The notes: generated by a model from the letters alone, not told the origin. A DNA stretch of 50,766 nucleotides from DATIXD01 sp035518875 (GCA_035518875.1 DATIXD010000187.1:1-50766); one strand, 5' to 3'. Numbered from the stretch's first letter, positions 7,803 to 17,459 are shown. Numbers and translations are program-made.

Positions 7803-8585
7803 TCAATCCGAACGCTCGTTCAAGTCCTTTGTAGCCTGCTCCAGGCTCATGTGGCGAATGTCCTTGCCTTTGGCGTAGTAAATCACGTACTCGCAGATAT
7901 TGCAGGCGCGGTCGCCGATACGTTCCAAGGCCTTGGCAGACCACAGGAGATGCAGTGCGGCAGGAATCGCACGCCCATCCGCCATCATGTTCGCGATTTG
8001 CCCCTGCATGATATCCTCGTATTCCCGGTCGATTTGCCGGTCACTCTGTCTTACGCGCAGGGCCGCTTCGGCGTCGATGCGGGCGAAAGCATCCAACGAT
8101 CCCTTTAGCAAAAGCCTGACGTGCGTGGCGAATGGATCGAGCGGGTTCAGTCGCGTCTTGTTGGAATAATGCGCGGCTGCGCCGAGTGTACTGCGAGCGA
8201 TGCGCTTGGCGTCATCGCCGATGCGCTCCAGATCGGAGATTGCCTTGATGACCGCGACGATCAGTCTCAGGTCGCTGGCGGCAGGTTGGCGGCGGGCGAG
8301 GATCTGGGTACATTGGTCCTGGATCGAGACTTCCAGTGAATTGACTTGACGGTCGTCGCGGATCACTTGCTCGGCTAGAACGACATCGTTGTCAAGGAGC
8401 GACTTGACCGCCAACTCGATCTGTTCTTCCGCCAATCCGCCCAACTTGAGCACTTGGCTTCTGATATCAAAAAGCTCCTGGTCAAATTGTTTGTAGGTGT
8501 GTTGGCGTTGATTCTTTCCGCCACCGGAATTCGCCGCGACCTTGGACGATGGCTTTGGGTTGGGTGTGTTCGGCTGTTTCGGCAT
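7803..8585 (-). CDS. phoU: Phosphate-transport regulator PhoU
   Basis: A 260-residue cytoplasmic helical protein with two PhoU repeats. Each carries the metal-binding E/DxxxD pattern: ISDLERIGDDAKRIA around residue 120 and AKALERIGDRACNICEYV around 220. PhoU links the Pst phosphate transporter to the PhoR/PhoB two-component system and limits Pho-regulon expression and phosphate uptake. The ATG at 8585 is chosen (MPKQPN) although an upstream ATG at 8672 is in frame; residues before about 30 are low-complexity and probably disordered. No pstSCAB or phoBR gene is adjacent, so it is unlinked from its usual operon here. Confidence 0.92.
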   Translation of the reverse strand: MPKQPNTPNPKPSSKVAANSGGGKNQRQHTYKQFDQELFDIRSQVLKLGGLAEEQIELAVKSLLDNDVVLAEQVIRDDRQVNSLEVSIQDQCTQILARRQPAASDLRLIVAVIKAISDLERIGDDAKRIARSTLGAAAHYSNKTRLNPLDPFATHVRLLLKGSLDAFARIDAEAALRVRQSDRQIDREYEDIMQGQIANMMADGRAIPAALHLLWSAKALERIGDRACNICEYVIYYAKGKDIRHMSLEQATKDLNERSD

Positions 8586-9201
8586 GTCCTTCGCGTCGTG
8601 GTAATCGTTAAGGTCAACCCAATGGTGGCCTCTGGCAGGCTCGAAGTACCGCAATGCTAGCCGTTCTTGCAAGGCCGTGAGAAGAGGGATCGGTAAAAAA
8701 GCCGTCCGTGGCTTCCATCCTTGGAATCCATATTAGAAAGCTCTGAACAAGTCCATCTGGGAGCTGTCAGAGGCCGTCACCGGAAAATACATTTCCCGGC
8801 GCCTCGCAAATGAAACGCTTGGGGCTATTAATACTCAGTCGTGCATTCCTGCCCGACACCCTGCGGGCGCTTCGCGTACAAACCCGCTATCCTTCCGTTT
8901 TGTGGCGGAGCATCCCTGCACTGCAGAAGCTCTGACTTAATCGAGCTTCCTTTAAGAAAATCCGAACTCTGGTGGGATTCGGGCACGGTTTAAAGTTTGC
9001 ACGGAGAAAGTTGCAATTTTATGAAAATTGGACGAAATATTGGGTTTCAAGAACATTGGGGCATTTCGAGGTGTTCATCGCTCGGATTGGGACTTGAAAT
9101 ATTTTCAGGTTTACGCTGAAATTGCCCGAGGCCAAGGCATTGTTCCACTTGCAGGCCCAGCTTCTTAGTCCGCCCCCCTTCGACAACTCATGGAGACAGC
9201 G
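8586..9201. other. Long spacer between phoU and trxA
   Basis: About 600 bases without a supported gene. The two halves differ: 8700-8940 is repeat-like, with near-palindromic words (GCGGGCGCTTCGCG and a pair of AGCTCTGA words at about 8738 and 8929), and 8960-9170 is AT-richer and should hold the trxA promoter. A minus-strand frame across 9019-9621 is a shadow of trxA. The repeat-like half could be a degenerate insertion-sequence end or a dispersed repeat; this cannot be settled from the window. Confidence 0.35.
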
Positions 9202-9528
9202 GTGAGTGAAAACATTCTGCATTTGAGTGACGACGATTTCGATGAAAAAGTGCTCAAGGCGAGCGGCCCCGTGTTGGTCGATTACTGGGCCGAATGGTGC
9301 GGCCCATGCAAGATGATCGCCCCAGTACTGGCCGAAATCGCGACCGAGTATCAGGGCAAGTTGACGGTCGCCAAGCTCAACATCGACGACAACCCCGCCA
9401 CCCCCCAGCGCTACGGCGTCCGGGGCATCCCCACCCTGATGTTGTTCAAGAACGGGGAAGTGGAAGCCACCAAGGTCGGCGCGTTGTCCAAATCCCAGTT
9501 GGCGGCCTTCCTCGACAGCAATCTTTAA
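9202..9528 (+). CDS. trxA: Thioredoxin 1
   Basis: A 108-residue cytoplasmic disulfide reductase with the active site WAEWCGPCK (residues about 28-36) and the cis-proline of RGIPTL. The GTG at 9202 is chosen because it aligns with the E. coli start (MSDKIIHL versus VSENILHL) and has GGAG 8 bases upstream; the ATG at 9190 would add 4 residues and has no ribosome binding site. The order trxA then rho is the same as in E. coli and many gammaproteobacteria. The protein probably serves as electron donor for the 2-Cys peroxiredoxin and ribonucleotide reductase. Confidence 0.95.
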   Translation: MSENILHLSDDDFDEKVLKASGPVLVDYWAEWCGPCKMIAPVLAEIATEYQGKLTVAKLNIDDNPATPQRYGVRGIPTLMLFKNGEVEATKVGALSKSQLAAFLDSNL

Positions 9529-9539
9529 GTCTTTCAAGC

Positions 9540-9565
9540 GCCCGTCGCAAAGCTGCTGGACGGGC
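9540..9565 (+). terminator. Hairpin after trxA, weak terminator candidate
   Basis: A perfect 7-bp inverted repeat (GCCCGTC...GACGGGC) lies 12 bases after the trxA stop. The T run (TTTTTT) comes about 20 bases after the stem, not directly behind it, so intrinsic termination is doubtful. It may instead be part of the rho leader. Confidence 0.3.
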
Positions 9566-9736
9566 CAAGACTGCTGTGATACTTTTTTCGCCGAACTAGA
9601 AGAACATTCTCCACAGCCCACGCCGGTTCCGGCCGCTCTCCCTTTTTTGCAGTTTTCTGACTCGACGCCCAGCCGTTCGAGTAACTCCTAACAATCCAAT
9701 AACGCTTTCCACATCAATCCGCACCCGCAAACACTT

Positions 9737-10993
9737 ATGAACCTGTCCGACCTCAAACGCAAACCTGTTTCCGAGCTGATCACTATCGCCGAATCCCTGG
9801 ATATAGAAGGCGTTGCTCGGACCCGCAAACAGGATTTGATCTTCTCCATCCTCAAGAAACAATCCAGGAGCGGCGAGGACATTTACGGCGACGGCGTCCT
9901 GGAAATCCTCCAGGACGGTTTCGGTTTCCTGCGCTGCACCGACAGCTCCTACCTTGCGGGCCCCGACGACATTTACGTTTCACCCAGCCAGATTCGCCGC
10001 TTTAGCCTGCGTACCGGGGATACGATATCCGGCAAGATCCGCCCACCCAAGGAAAGCGAGCGCTATTTTGCGATGCTGAAGGTCGAGCAGATCAACTTTG
10101 AGCCGCCCGAGAACGCCAAGCACAAGGTCCTGTTCTCCAATCTCACGCCGCTATTCCCCAAGGAACGCTTCGTGCTCGAGATCGGCAACGGCACCACCGA
10201 AGATTTGACGGCCCGCACGATCGACCTGATCGCGCCCATCGGCAAGGGACAACGCGGATTGATCGTATCGCCCCCGAAAGCGGGCAAGACCATGATTCTG
10301 CAAAATCTTGCCCACTCCATCGCCGAGCGCAATCCCGAATGTTATCTGATCGTTCTGCTCATCGACGAGCGTCCCGAGGAAGTGACAGAAATGCAGCGCA
10401 GCGTTCGGGGCGAGGTGGTTTCCAGCACCTTCGACGAGCCGCCCGCCCGCCACGTGCAGGTGGCCGAAATGGTCATCGAGAAAGCCAAGCGTCTGGTCGA
10501 GCACAAACGCGACGTGGTAATTCTGCTCGACTCCATCACCCGCCTCGCGCGGGCCTACAACATCGTGGTGCCCTCTTCCGGAAAGGTGCTGACGGGCGGG
10601 GTGGACGCCAACGCTTTGGAACGCCCCAAACGCTTCTTCGGTTCCGCCCGTAATATCGAGGAGGGCGGCAGCCTGACCATTATCGCGACAGCGCTGGTCG
10701 ACACTGGTTCGCGCATGGACGAGGTGATCTATGAGGAATTCAAGGGCACCGGCAACATGGAGCTGCACCTAGAGCGCAAGATCGCCGAAAAGCGCATCTA
10801 CCCGGCTATTAACATCAACCGTTCCGGTACCCGCCGCGAGGAATACCTGGTGCCGCCGGAAGAATTGCAGAAGTGCTGGATCCTGCGCAAGATTCTCCAA
10901 CCCATGGACGAGGTGGCTGCCAGCGAATTCCTGTTGGGCAAGCTCAAGGACACCAAGACCAACGCCGAGTTCTTCAATTCCATGAAGCGCTGA
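9737..10993 (+). CDS. rho: Transcription termination factor Rho
   Basis: A 418-residue (E. coli 419) hexameric RNA-dependent ATPase that ends transcription of untranslated RNA. The N-terminal helical domain (1-47, MNLSDLKRKPVSEL) is followed by the RNA-binding cold-shock-like fold with DGFGFLR (about 60-66). The ATPase domain carries the P-loop PPKAGKT (about 178-184), the Walker B stretch VVILLDSITRLARAYN (about 260), the Q-loop and the R-loop near GGSLTIIATAL. The gene follows trxA after a 208-base leader; rho leaders are sites of autogenous control in E. coli, and this one is long enough for that. It ends convergent with the GGDEF-EAL gene. Confidence 0.97.
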   Translation: MNLSDLKRKPVSELITIAESLDIEGVARTRKQDLIFSILKKQSRSGEDIYGDGVLEILQDGFGFLRCTDSSYLAGPDDIYVSPSQIRRFSLRTGDTISGKIRPPKESERYFAMLKVEQINFEPPENAKHKVLFSNLTPLFPKERFVLEIGNGTTEDLTARTIDLIAPIGKGQRGLIVSPPKAGKTMILQNLAHSIAERNPECYLIVLLIDERPEEVTEMQRSVRGEVVSSTFDEPPARHVQVAEMVIEKAKRLVEHKRDVVILLDSITRLARAYNIVVPSSGKVLTGGVDANALERPKRFFGSARNIEEGGSLTIIATALVDTGSRMDEVIYEEFKGTGNMELHLERKIAEKRIYPAININRSGTRREEYLVPPEELQKCWILRKILQPMDEVAASEFLLGKLKDTKTNAEFFNSMKR

Positions 10994-11059
10994 TAAAGCG
11001 GCGTTTCGATCCGGTTCCGTTTCCCGCCCCCGAAGATCGGGCCATGATTCCGGCCTTGG

Positions 11060-13183
11060 CTACCCCATTCTCCCGCCGATCAGCGACCACAGGCCGCTGA
11101 TAGCTTCAGCCCGTGGCGCTTGTGTTGCGATCGAGCGTGTCAACAGCGTGAACTCGGCCGCAGACAGCGGCCGGCTGAAAAAATGTCCCTGGACATGCGG
11201 ACAGCCCTTCCTTTTCAGGAAATCGGCCTGCTCCCGCGTCTCCACGCCCTCGGCGATGACCCTCATATTGAGACTCTGCGCCAAGGCGATGATCGCCGTG
11301 GTGATGGCGACATCCTCATGGTTTTCGGGAATGCCGTCGACAAAACTCCGGTCGATCTTGAGGGTGTTAAGGGGAAACCGCTTGAGATAGCTCATGGAAG
11401 AATAACCGGTGCCGAAATCGTCGATGGAAAAACGAATGCCGGCGTCCCGCAATGCCGTCAATTTCTCCATGTTCGCGAGAGACCCATCCATCAGCGTGCT
11501 TTCGGTCAACTCCAAATCCAGCAAGCCAGGATCCAACCCGGCTTCCCGCACGATGCGAAGCAGATTTTCCACCAGATTTTCGTCCTTGAACTGTCGCCCG
11601 GAAAGGTTGACCGCGATGGCGATCGGCCCCAGTCCTTCAGCCTGCCAAGCGACCGCCTGCGCACAGGCGGTGCGCAGCGCCCACTCGCCCAGGGGGACGA
11701 TCAGGCCGGTTTCCTCGGCTAGGGGAATGAAATCGCTCGGACCGACCGTGCCCAGATCGGGATGCAGCCACCGCAGCAATGCCTCCGCGCCGATGATTTG
11801 CCCCGAGTCCAGGTCGAGTTGCGGCTGGTAATGCAGAATGAATTCGTTCTTTTCCAACGCGCGCCGCAGGCTGTTTTCCATGTTCAAGCGCTGGAGCGCC
11901 TTTCCCCTCATGGCCGGCTGGAAGAACTGGTAAGTATTTTTCCCCCGCTCTTTGGCGTAGTACATGGCGGTATCCGCATGCCTGAGCAACGCATAAGGGT
12001 CGGTCGCATCGTCCGGACAGACGCTTACGCCCAGACTGGCACTGATATGGACTTCGTGGTCTTCCAGCAGGAATGGAAAGGCAAAGGTCTGGACAAGCTT
12101 GTCGGCGATGGACGCAACGTCGTCGCGGTCGGCGATATCTTCCAGAATCACGGCGAATTCGTCTCCGCCGATCCGAAAAATGACATCCTTGCTGCGCAAG
12201 GTGCGGGTCAGCCGTTCGCCCACGCCGCTCAACAGCATGTCGCCGACATGGTGGCCCAAGGTGTCGTTGATGATTTTGAAGTTGTCCAGATCGATGAACA
12301 TCAACACCGTCCGGCCGCTCGCCGCGCCCGCCTGGGCGACGGTATACACCAGGCGTTCGTTGAAAAAATGCCGATTGGGCAAGCCGGTCACGGTGTCGTA
12401 ATACGCCAGGGTGTCAAGACGCGCCTCGGCCCGTTTACGCTCGGACAATTCATCGCTCAGACTGCTGTCGCGGCTTTGGATTTGTTCGAGCATTTCGTTG
12501 AAACATCGTGCCAGGGAGCCGACTTCATCGCGGCTGTCGATTTCCGAGCGCAGCGAATAATCCTTATCCTGCGACACTCTGCGCATCAGCTGAGTCAGCC
12601 CCGACAACGGCGAGGTAATCGAGTCCCTCAGTCGCTGTAACATCAGAAAGGCGGTCAGAAGGGCGCCGGCGGCGGCTAGCGCGGTGATCGCCGCATAGCG
12701 GGCGATGGTTCGGTAAAGCCCTTGCATATCCGCCTCGATATAGAGACTGGCGATCTTCTCGGCGCTGAAACGGATATCCTCCTGAAAATGGAGTCGAAGC
12801 GGAAAATAGGGCAACCCGGTTTGTTCCAGAACGGAGAGCAGGGCGATGGAGGCCTGTGGCACGGGGTGTTCGAACTGTGCGAACGGCGTCCCATCGGGGA
12901 GATAAATTATCGCCCGGATGATTTCCGGCGCGGCCTGTAGCGCAGCCAGGATTTCCTGGGCGGTTTGCTTATCGCGAAACACCACGGCCGCGGTGCTGTT
13001 ACTGCCGATCATTTGCGCCTGCACCTTCAGATTGTCCATGACACTCTGCCGATAGGCAAAAAACTCGTTCGCGAGCAGGGCGCAAAAAACCAAGAATAGC
13101 GCCAAGCCGGTCGTCGCCAGGTTGATGACCTGGAGCTTGGTCTTGATGGATGCGTTCTTGAACTGCCGGCGATTGATCTTCAT
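11060..13183 (-). CDS. CHASE8-HAMP-GGDEF-EAL c-di-GMP turnover protein (YfiN-like sensor)
   Basis: A 707-residue inner-membrane protein. In order: a transmembrane helix (about 19-40), a periplasmic CHASE8-type domain (about 41-160), a second helix (about 163-183), HAMP (about 184-240), GGDEF (about 255-415, intact GGDEF at 339-343) and EAL (about 430-690, EALLRW at 467-472 and DDFGTG at 588-593). Both catalytic motifs look intact, so it may make and/or break c-di-GMP. The N-terminal half matches the layout of YfiN/TpbB, a cyclase held in check by periplasmic YfiR, and a YfiR-like gene ends 6 bases upstream in the same operon. The EAL domain is an addition relative to classical YfiN. Confidence 0.92.
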   Translation of the reverse strand: MKINRRQFKNASIKTKLQVINLATTGLALFLVFCALLANEFFAYRQSVMDNLKVQAQMIGSNSTAAVVFRDKQTAQEILAALQAAPEIIRAIIYLPDGTPFAQFEHPVPQASIALLSVLEQTGLPYFPLRLHFQEDIRFSAEKIASLYIEADMQGLYRTIARYAAITALAAAGALLTAFLMLQRLRDSITSPLSGLTQLMRRVSQDKDYSLRSEIDSRDEVGSLARCFNEMLEQIQSRDSSLSDELSERKRAEARLDTLAYYDTVTGLPNRHFFNERLVYTVAQAGAASGRTVLMFIDLDNFKIINDTLGHHVGDMLLSGVGERLTRTLRSKDVIFRIGGDEFAVILEDIADRDDVASIADKLVQTFAFPFLLEDHEVHISASLGVSVCPDDATDPYALLRHADTAMYYAKERGKNTYQFFQPAMRGKALQRLNMENSLRRALEKNEFILHYQPQLDLDSGQIIGAEALLRWLHPDLGTVGPSDFIPLAEETGLIVPLGEWALRTACAQAVAWQAEGLGPIAIAVNLSGRQFKDENLVENLLRIVREAGLDPGLLDLELTESTLMDGSLANMEKLTALRDAGIRFSIDDFGTGYSSMSYLKRFPLNTLKIDRSFVDGIPENHEDVAITTAIIALAQSLNMRVIAEGVETREQADFLKRKGCPHVQGHFFSRPLSAAEFTLLTRSIATQAPRAEAISGLWSLIGGRMG

Positions 13184-13189
13184 GGCCGT

Positions 13190-13774
13190 CTAATAAACCC
13201 GTTTGGCGAGCCGCAGCAGCTTCGAGCTGATTTCCAGTTTGGCTCGCCTGGCCGCGCCAGCGTTCACTTCAAAGGTGATCCGATTGTCGTCCAGGGTCAT
13301 TCCGATCATCACGCCGCGTTCCAGGAAGCTCTCGGTATCGGCAATTGTCAATGCGCTGCTGCCCTCGATCGCTTTCAGGATGAGCGGCAGTTTGTCGCTT
13401 TCCGATTCGCTAATGAACAGAATCCGACAGCGCCGGAGATTTTCCATCGAGGGCAGACGCTCGACCGCCAGTTTTCTCAGGCCGATGGGTTTATCTTGCA
13501 AGTCGTCCAAGGTAGGGCCGAAAGGATCCTCACCAAGCACGCACAGGCGCAAAACGGCGTCTGTTTCCTGCGGCCATTCGACGAATTTGGCGAAGTTGTA
13601 AATGAACGCGGCCTTGAGGCTGTATTCGGACACATTATCGGCTCTGTCCCCCATGGGAAACAAGGCGATCAGTCCACCGATCAAGGTAATCCGCATCGAA
13701 CGCCCAGCCAGCGGTCGACTCAAATCGAAAGACCCGCACAGGCGCCAGGGAAAGTAGGAACGTTCTTTGGCCAC
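13190..13774 (-). CDS. yfiR: YfiR-like periplasmic protein (DUF4154)
   Basis: A protein of up to 194 residues with the DUF4154/YfiR pattern: EYSLKAAFIYNFAKFVEWP after a hydrophobic leader, LRLCVLGEDPFG, a RCRILFISESE stretch and a C-terminal EVNAGAARRAKLEISSKLLRLAK. In Pseudomonas, YfiR is a periplasmic repressor of the diguanylate cyclase YfiN. Two cysteines (in LCVLG and RRCRI) sit where YfiR has a conserved disulfide. Start is uncertain: the GTG at 13774 is 25 bases after the receptor stop, while an ATG at 13696 gives a shorter signal peptide; neither has a strong ribosome binding site. It lies between a TonB-dependent receptor and the YfiN-like protein. Confidence 0.85.
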   Translation of the reverse strand: MAKERSYFPWRLCGSFDLSRPLAGRSMRITLIGGLIALFPMGDRADNVSEYSLKAAFIYNFAKFVEWPQETDAVLRLCVLGEDPFGPTLDDLQDKPIGLRKLAVERLPSMENLRRCRILFISESESDKLPLILKAIEGSSALTIADTESFLERGVMIGMTLDDNRITFEVNAGAARRAKLEISSKLLRLAKRVY

Positions 13775-13798
13775 GTTGCGGATGCTTTTCTGGATGAG

Positions 13799-15862
13799 CT
13801 AAAAGCCCCAGCGCAAGGCCGCCAGAAACTCCCGCTCCACCAGGGTGGGCGTCAATGCAAGAGTGCCGGCAAATTCCGCATGATGCTCTTGCGTCAGGTT
13901 TCGCCCGATCAACGACAACTCGATGTTCTTGGCCGGCCTCCAGGCAAGACGGGTATCCAGCGTCAGGTAATCCCCGATATTGATCGAGGGCAACTGATCG
14001 ACGTAACGGAGCATCAAATCGAACTGGGTTTTCGCGGGTAAATCGAGGGAAGACCTGAGAAAAAACTGATTTCTGGGATCTTTGCCCTCGTCGGCCCGCG
14101 CCTGCGTCTGGTTATTGCTGCCGTGCGTGGGGCGGAGATCGGTAACCAGGAGAGTGTAGCCACCCTGCAAACGCCAACTGTCCAGCAGCCGCCAATCGGC
14201 GCTCAATTCAAGCCCGTAAGCCTCGCCTTCCTGTTTGTTCGAGAATAGGCTAAGGCATTCCTCATAGCCCGCTGAGACCCGCGTCACACAATCCTGAGGC
14301 TCAATGGTCTGAAGACGGTGATAAACGTTATAGAAGAGCGCCAAGTCCAAAGCCAGGTGCCGAGTCGGTTCCGCGCGGTAGCCCAGTTCATACGCCAGGA
14401 CTTCCTCCGGCTCCATCTTCCGGGTACCCTGGATGGTAAACAATGTCGGCAAGGGTGAAAGCGGAAGATCGGGCGGTGCGACGAGAGGATTCAGACGGCT
14501 GTCCTGCTCCGTCCAGGTAGGAAGGCGCACGGCGCGCGACACGGAAGCCCATATGCTGTTTTTTCGATCCGGCGACCATAACACGCGGCCGCTGGGCTGG
14601 ACCTGGAATCCCACCGTGTTCTTGTGTTCTAACTTGGACCCCAGGGTCAATTTCAAGCGCTCGGGTATCAGCGTGATTTCATCCTGCGCGAACAGATTGA
14701 ATAAGTTATCGCTGCGTTCACTCGGAATCAGACTGAACGTGAAGCTATCTTCCGTTTCATGTTGAAGGTAGCGGTAGCCCCCGCCCCAGATAACCCGGTG
14801 CCAATCCGAGACCCGAAAATCGTGCTGAAAATCGATGTCGAAAGTGTTGATCGTGAACCTCGTCCCAAAAGCGGGGCTTCTTCGATCGTTACGGTCGTAA
14901 TAAGCCTGCAGCGCGAAATCCGAACTCTCTGACAGTCGGCGCTTCCAGCGGGTGAGGACATTCGCGCCGTTGATTCTCTGGTCGCCGGATGCCAGCGACT
15001 CGTACGGCGGGCTGAGTGAGGGCTTGTCGATCGGCGCGCCGCCACTGTCGCCCTTGAAAATATCGCCCTGCACGGTGAGGGAATCCTCATCCGTCAGCCG
15101 GCTGTCGATCCGGAAGCCGCCCCGGCCGGCGCGCCAGTCGTCGCCGGCTTCCTTGCCTTGCGCGTTGTCATAGGCATCCCGATCGAAATATTTTCCGTAA
15201 ATTCGGTAATCGGTGCGTTCGCCGAGCCGCCCGCCATATCTTAGGGAGACCGTCCCACTCTCCAGATTGCCGCTCGAGGCCGAAAGCAAACCGCCCTGGG
15301 TATTCTTGGCCTGTTTGGTGATGATATTAATGACCCCGTTCACGGCGTTAGAGCCCCACACGGAAGCCCCCGGTCCGCGGATGACTTCGATGCGCTCGAT
15401 GTCCTCCAGCATGGTGTCCTGGGAATCCCACCACACACCGGAAAACAGCGGCGTGTACACGCTGCGTCCGTCCATCAGGACCAGCAGTTTATTGGCGAAG
15501 ACGTCGTTGAAGCCCCGCGCGCTGATCGCCCATTTATCGCGGTCGACCCGCGCCACTTGCAGCCCCGGCACCATGCGCAAAGCGTCCGCGATGGTGCTCG
15601 CTCCGGAGCGGTGGATGTCGTCCTGGGTGATGACGAACACGGCGGCGGGAGAGTCGGAAAGCCGTTTGGTCTGCTTGGATACCGAGGTGATCTCGATGTC
15701 TAGGAGCTGTTCGAGGCTGAGTTCGGTGAGACTTTGAGTGCTGGAGGCGGTTTCTTCGGCGGCGCTGGCGGTTCCGGTGATCGCCGGTAGACAAACCAAA
15801 GAGAGAAGGATTTTGCGGAAGGGTACGAGGTGGGCGAGTATCGGCAATCCGAGTCTTTGCAT
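13799..15862 (-). CDS. TonB-dependent outer-membrane receptor
   Basis: A 687-residue outer-membrane protein. A signal peptide covers about residues 1-34 (cleavage near ASA-AEE), followed by a SLEQLLDIEITSVSKQ segment typical of this subfamily, the plug domain (about 65-190, with SPAAVFVITQDDI and a VIRGPGASVWGSNAVNGVINI signature) and a 22-strand barrel ending in a terminal Phe. Such receptors import siderophores, cobalamin, metals or sugars with energy from TonB. The subfamily with this plug is often found next to YfiR and GGDEF genes, as here. The ligand cannot be told. It is the first gene of the operon. Confidence 0.92.
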   Translation of the reverse strand: MQRLGLPILAHLVPFRKILLSLVCLPAITGTASAAEETASSTQSLTELSLEQLLDIEITSVSKQTKRLSDSPAAVFVITQDDIHRSGASTIADALRMVPGLQVARVDRDKWAISARGFNDVFANKLLVLMDGRSVYTPLFSGVWWDSQDTMLEDIERIEVIRGPGASVWGSNAVNGVINIITKQAKNTQGGLLSASSGNLESGTVSLRYGGRLGERTDYRIYGKYFDRDAYDNAQGKEAGDDWRAGRGGFRIDSRLTDEDSLTVQGDIFKGDSGGAPIDKPSLSPPYESLASGDQRINGANVLTRWKRRLSESSDFALQAYYDRNDRRSPAFGTRFTINTFDIDFQHDFRVSDWHRVIWGGGYRYLQHETEDSFTFSLIPSERSDNLFNLFAQDEITLIPERLKLTLGSKLEHKNTVGFQVQPSGRVLWSPDRKNSIWASVSRAVRLPTWTEQDSRLNPLVAPPDLPLSPLPTLFTIQGTRKMEPEEVLAYELGYRAEPTRHLALDLALFYNVYHRLQTIEPQDCVTRVSAGYEECLSLFSNKQEGEAYGLELSADWRLLDSWRLQGGYTLLVTDLRPTHGSNNQTQARADEGKDPRNQFFLRSSLDLPAKTQFDLMLRYVDQLPSINIGDYLTLDTRLAWRPAKNIELSLIGRNLTQEHHAEFAGTLALTPTLVEREFLAALRWGF

Positions 15863-16004
15863 GGACGATCTCTGTCCCTCATTTCAGAAATGCATGGCCT
15901 ATCGGTTTTTTTTCAGCTTCAAAAACCGCAGGCCGTCACTGCGCCAGCGGTGAACCGCCTACGAGCAGCCTAAGTATAGGAGTATGCGATTCGGCTGGGC
16001 TTGT

Positions 16005-17402
16005 CTATGCCCGCTCGGCGCCGTCCGAAGCGCCGGCTTGAAGTTTGGATGCATCGTCAGCGTCCAAATCGGCCTGTTCGAGAAAGGTTCGGGGTAGACT
16101 CTTGCTTGCCTTGACGCCCAGTTCGACGAAACTTTCGGCCTGACGGATGAGGTTGCCGCGGCCCCGCGTCAGCTTGTTCATCGCATCGTCGTAGGTCTTG
16201 TGCACGGCGCCGAGCTGGTTCCCCAACCTTTCCAGGTCTTCCAGAAAACCCCGCAGCTTGTCGTAAACCGTGCTCGCTTTTTCCGCGATAGCCTTGGCGT
16301 TCTCGTTCTGTCGCTCGTAACGCCAGATATTTTCGATGGTGCGCAGCGTCGCCAGCAGGGTGGTCGGGGTGACAATGACGATCTGGTTGGCGAAGGCGTC
16401 GTTGAACAGCTTTTCATCGTGCTGGAAAGCCAACAGGAAGGCGGCTTCTATGGGCATGAACATCAGGATGAAATCCAGCGAACGCAGGCCATTGAGGTTG
16501 GCGTAATCCTTCTGCCCCAGGCTCCTGACATGGTTTCGCACGGCCTGGACATGTTCGCCCAGCGCGACTTCTCGCTCAGCGCCATCGTCCAGGGCGGCGT
16601 AGCGCTCATAAGCGACAAGGGAGACCTTGGAATCGATGACGATGTCCTTGCCTTCGGGGAGATGGATGATCACATCCGGCTTGAACAGGCGTTTGTCGGC
16701 ATCGCGGAAACCGCCCTGGGTCTCGTATTCGATGCCCTTGCGCAGCCCCGACTGCTCCAGCACCCGTTCCAGGATCATCTCGCCCCAGGCGCCCTGCACC
16801 TTCTTGTCGCCCTTCAGCGCGCGGGTAAGATTGATCGCCTCCTGGTTGATCTGCTGAGTCTGCTGTCGCAAGCTGTGGATTTCCTGGCGCAGCGAGGCGC
16901 GGTCCTTGACCTCGTCGATGTGCATGTCGTCCACTTTCTTACGGAAATCGCCTAGCTGATCGCGAAACGGAGCAAGGAGTCCGTCCAGCTGGGTCTTGTT
17001 CTGCTCGGTGAATTTCTGGGTTTTCTCTTCCAGTATCCTGCCGGCGAGATTCTCGAACTGAGCGATCAACTGGACCTCCGCATTCCGCAACAGGCCGAGC
17101 TTCTCCTCCATGCTTCTGCGCTCTTCCTGAAGCCGCGTTTGCAGCGCGGTGTGCTCGTTTCTCAAGGATTCGAGCAGAGAGGTCTTGTTCTGCAGCTGGG
17201 TTTCCAGCCCGGGGATCCGGCCGATCTTCTCATTCGCAACGGCTAACGCGGTCTTGAGCCCATACACCTGCTTCTGGTTACGCCAGGCGGCCAGAACCAG
17301 GCCAAGAGACAGGCCCAGCAGCACCGCGAGCGCCGAGGCGATCAGCAGCGGCATGAACCGCATCGCGTCAGTGAGCAACGCAGAAAAGTCCATGGTCGCC
17401 AA
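16005..17402 (-). CDS. rmuC: DNA recombination protein RmuC
   Basis: A 465-residue protein. One N-terminal transmembrane helix (about 17-40) is followed by a long coiled coil (about 45-210) and the RmuC nuclease-like domain (about 200-420): KKVQGAWGEMILERVLEQSGL, KPDVIIHLPEGKDIVIDSKVSL with PD-(D/E)xK-like residues, and LMFMPIEAAFLLAFQHD. RmuC limits recombination between inverted repeats in E. coli. The start at 17402 is used; an ATG three codons later is possible. Monocistronic or weakly linked to hemL, 57 bases upstream. Confidence 0.93.
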   Translation of the reverse strand: MATMDFSALLTDAMRFMPLLIASALAVLLGLSLGLVLAAWRNQKQVYGLKTALAVANEKIGRIPGLETQLQNKTSLLESLRNEHTALQTRLQEERRSMEEKLGLLRNAEVQLIAQFENLAGRILEEKTQKFTEQNKTQLDGLLAPFRDQLGDFRKKVDDMHIDEVKDRASLRQEIHSLRQQTQQINQEAINLTRALKGDKKVQGAWGEMILERVLEQSGLRKGIEYETQGGFRDADKRLFKPDVIIHLPEGKDIVIDSKVSLVAYERYAALDDGAEREVALGEHVQAVRNHVRSLGQKDYANLNGLRSLDFILMFMPIEAAFLLAFQHDEKLFNDAFANQIVIVTPTTLLATLRTIENIWRYERQNENAKAIAEKASTVYDKLRGFLEDLERLGNQLGAVHKTYDDAMNKLTRGRGNLIRQAESFVELGVKASKSLPRTFLEQADLDADDASKLQAGASDGAERA

Positions 17403-17459
17403 CTGCCATCCCGGTCAATTGCATTCCTTCAGCTTGCGGCCTGTTACCGGCAGACCAAT

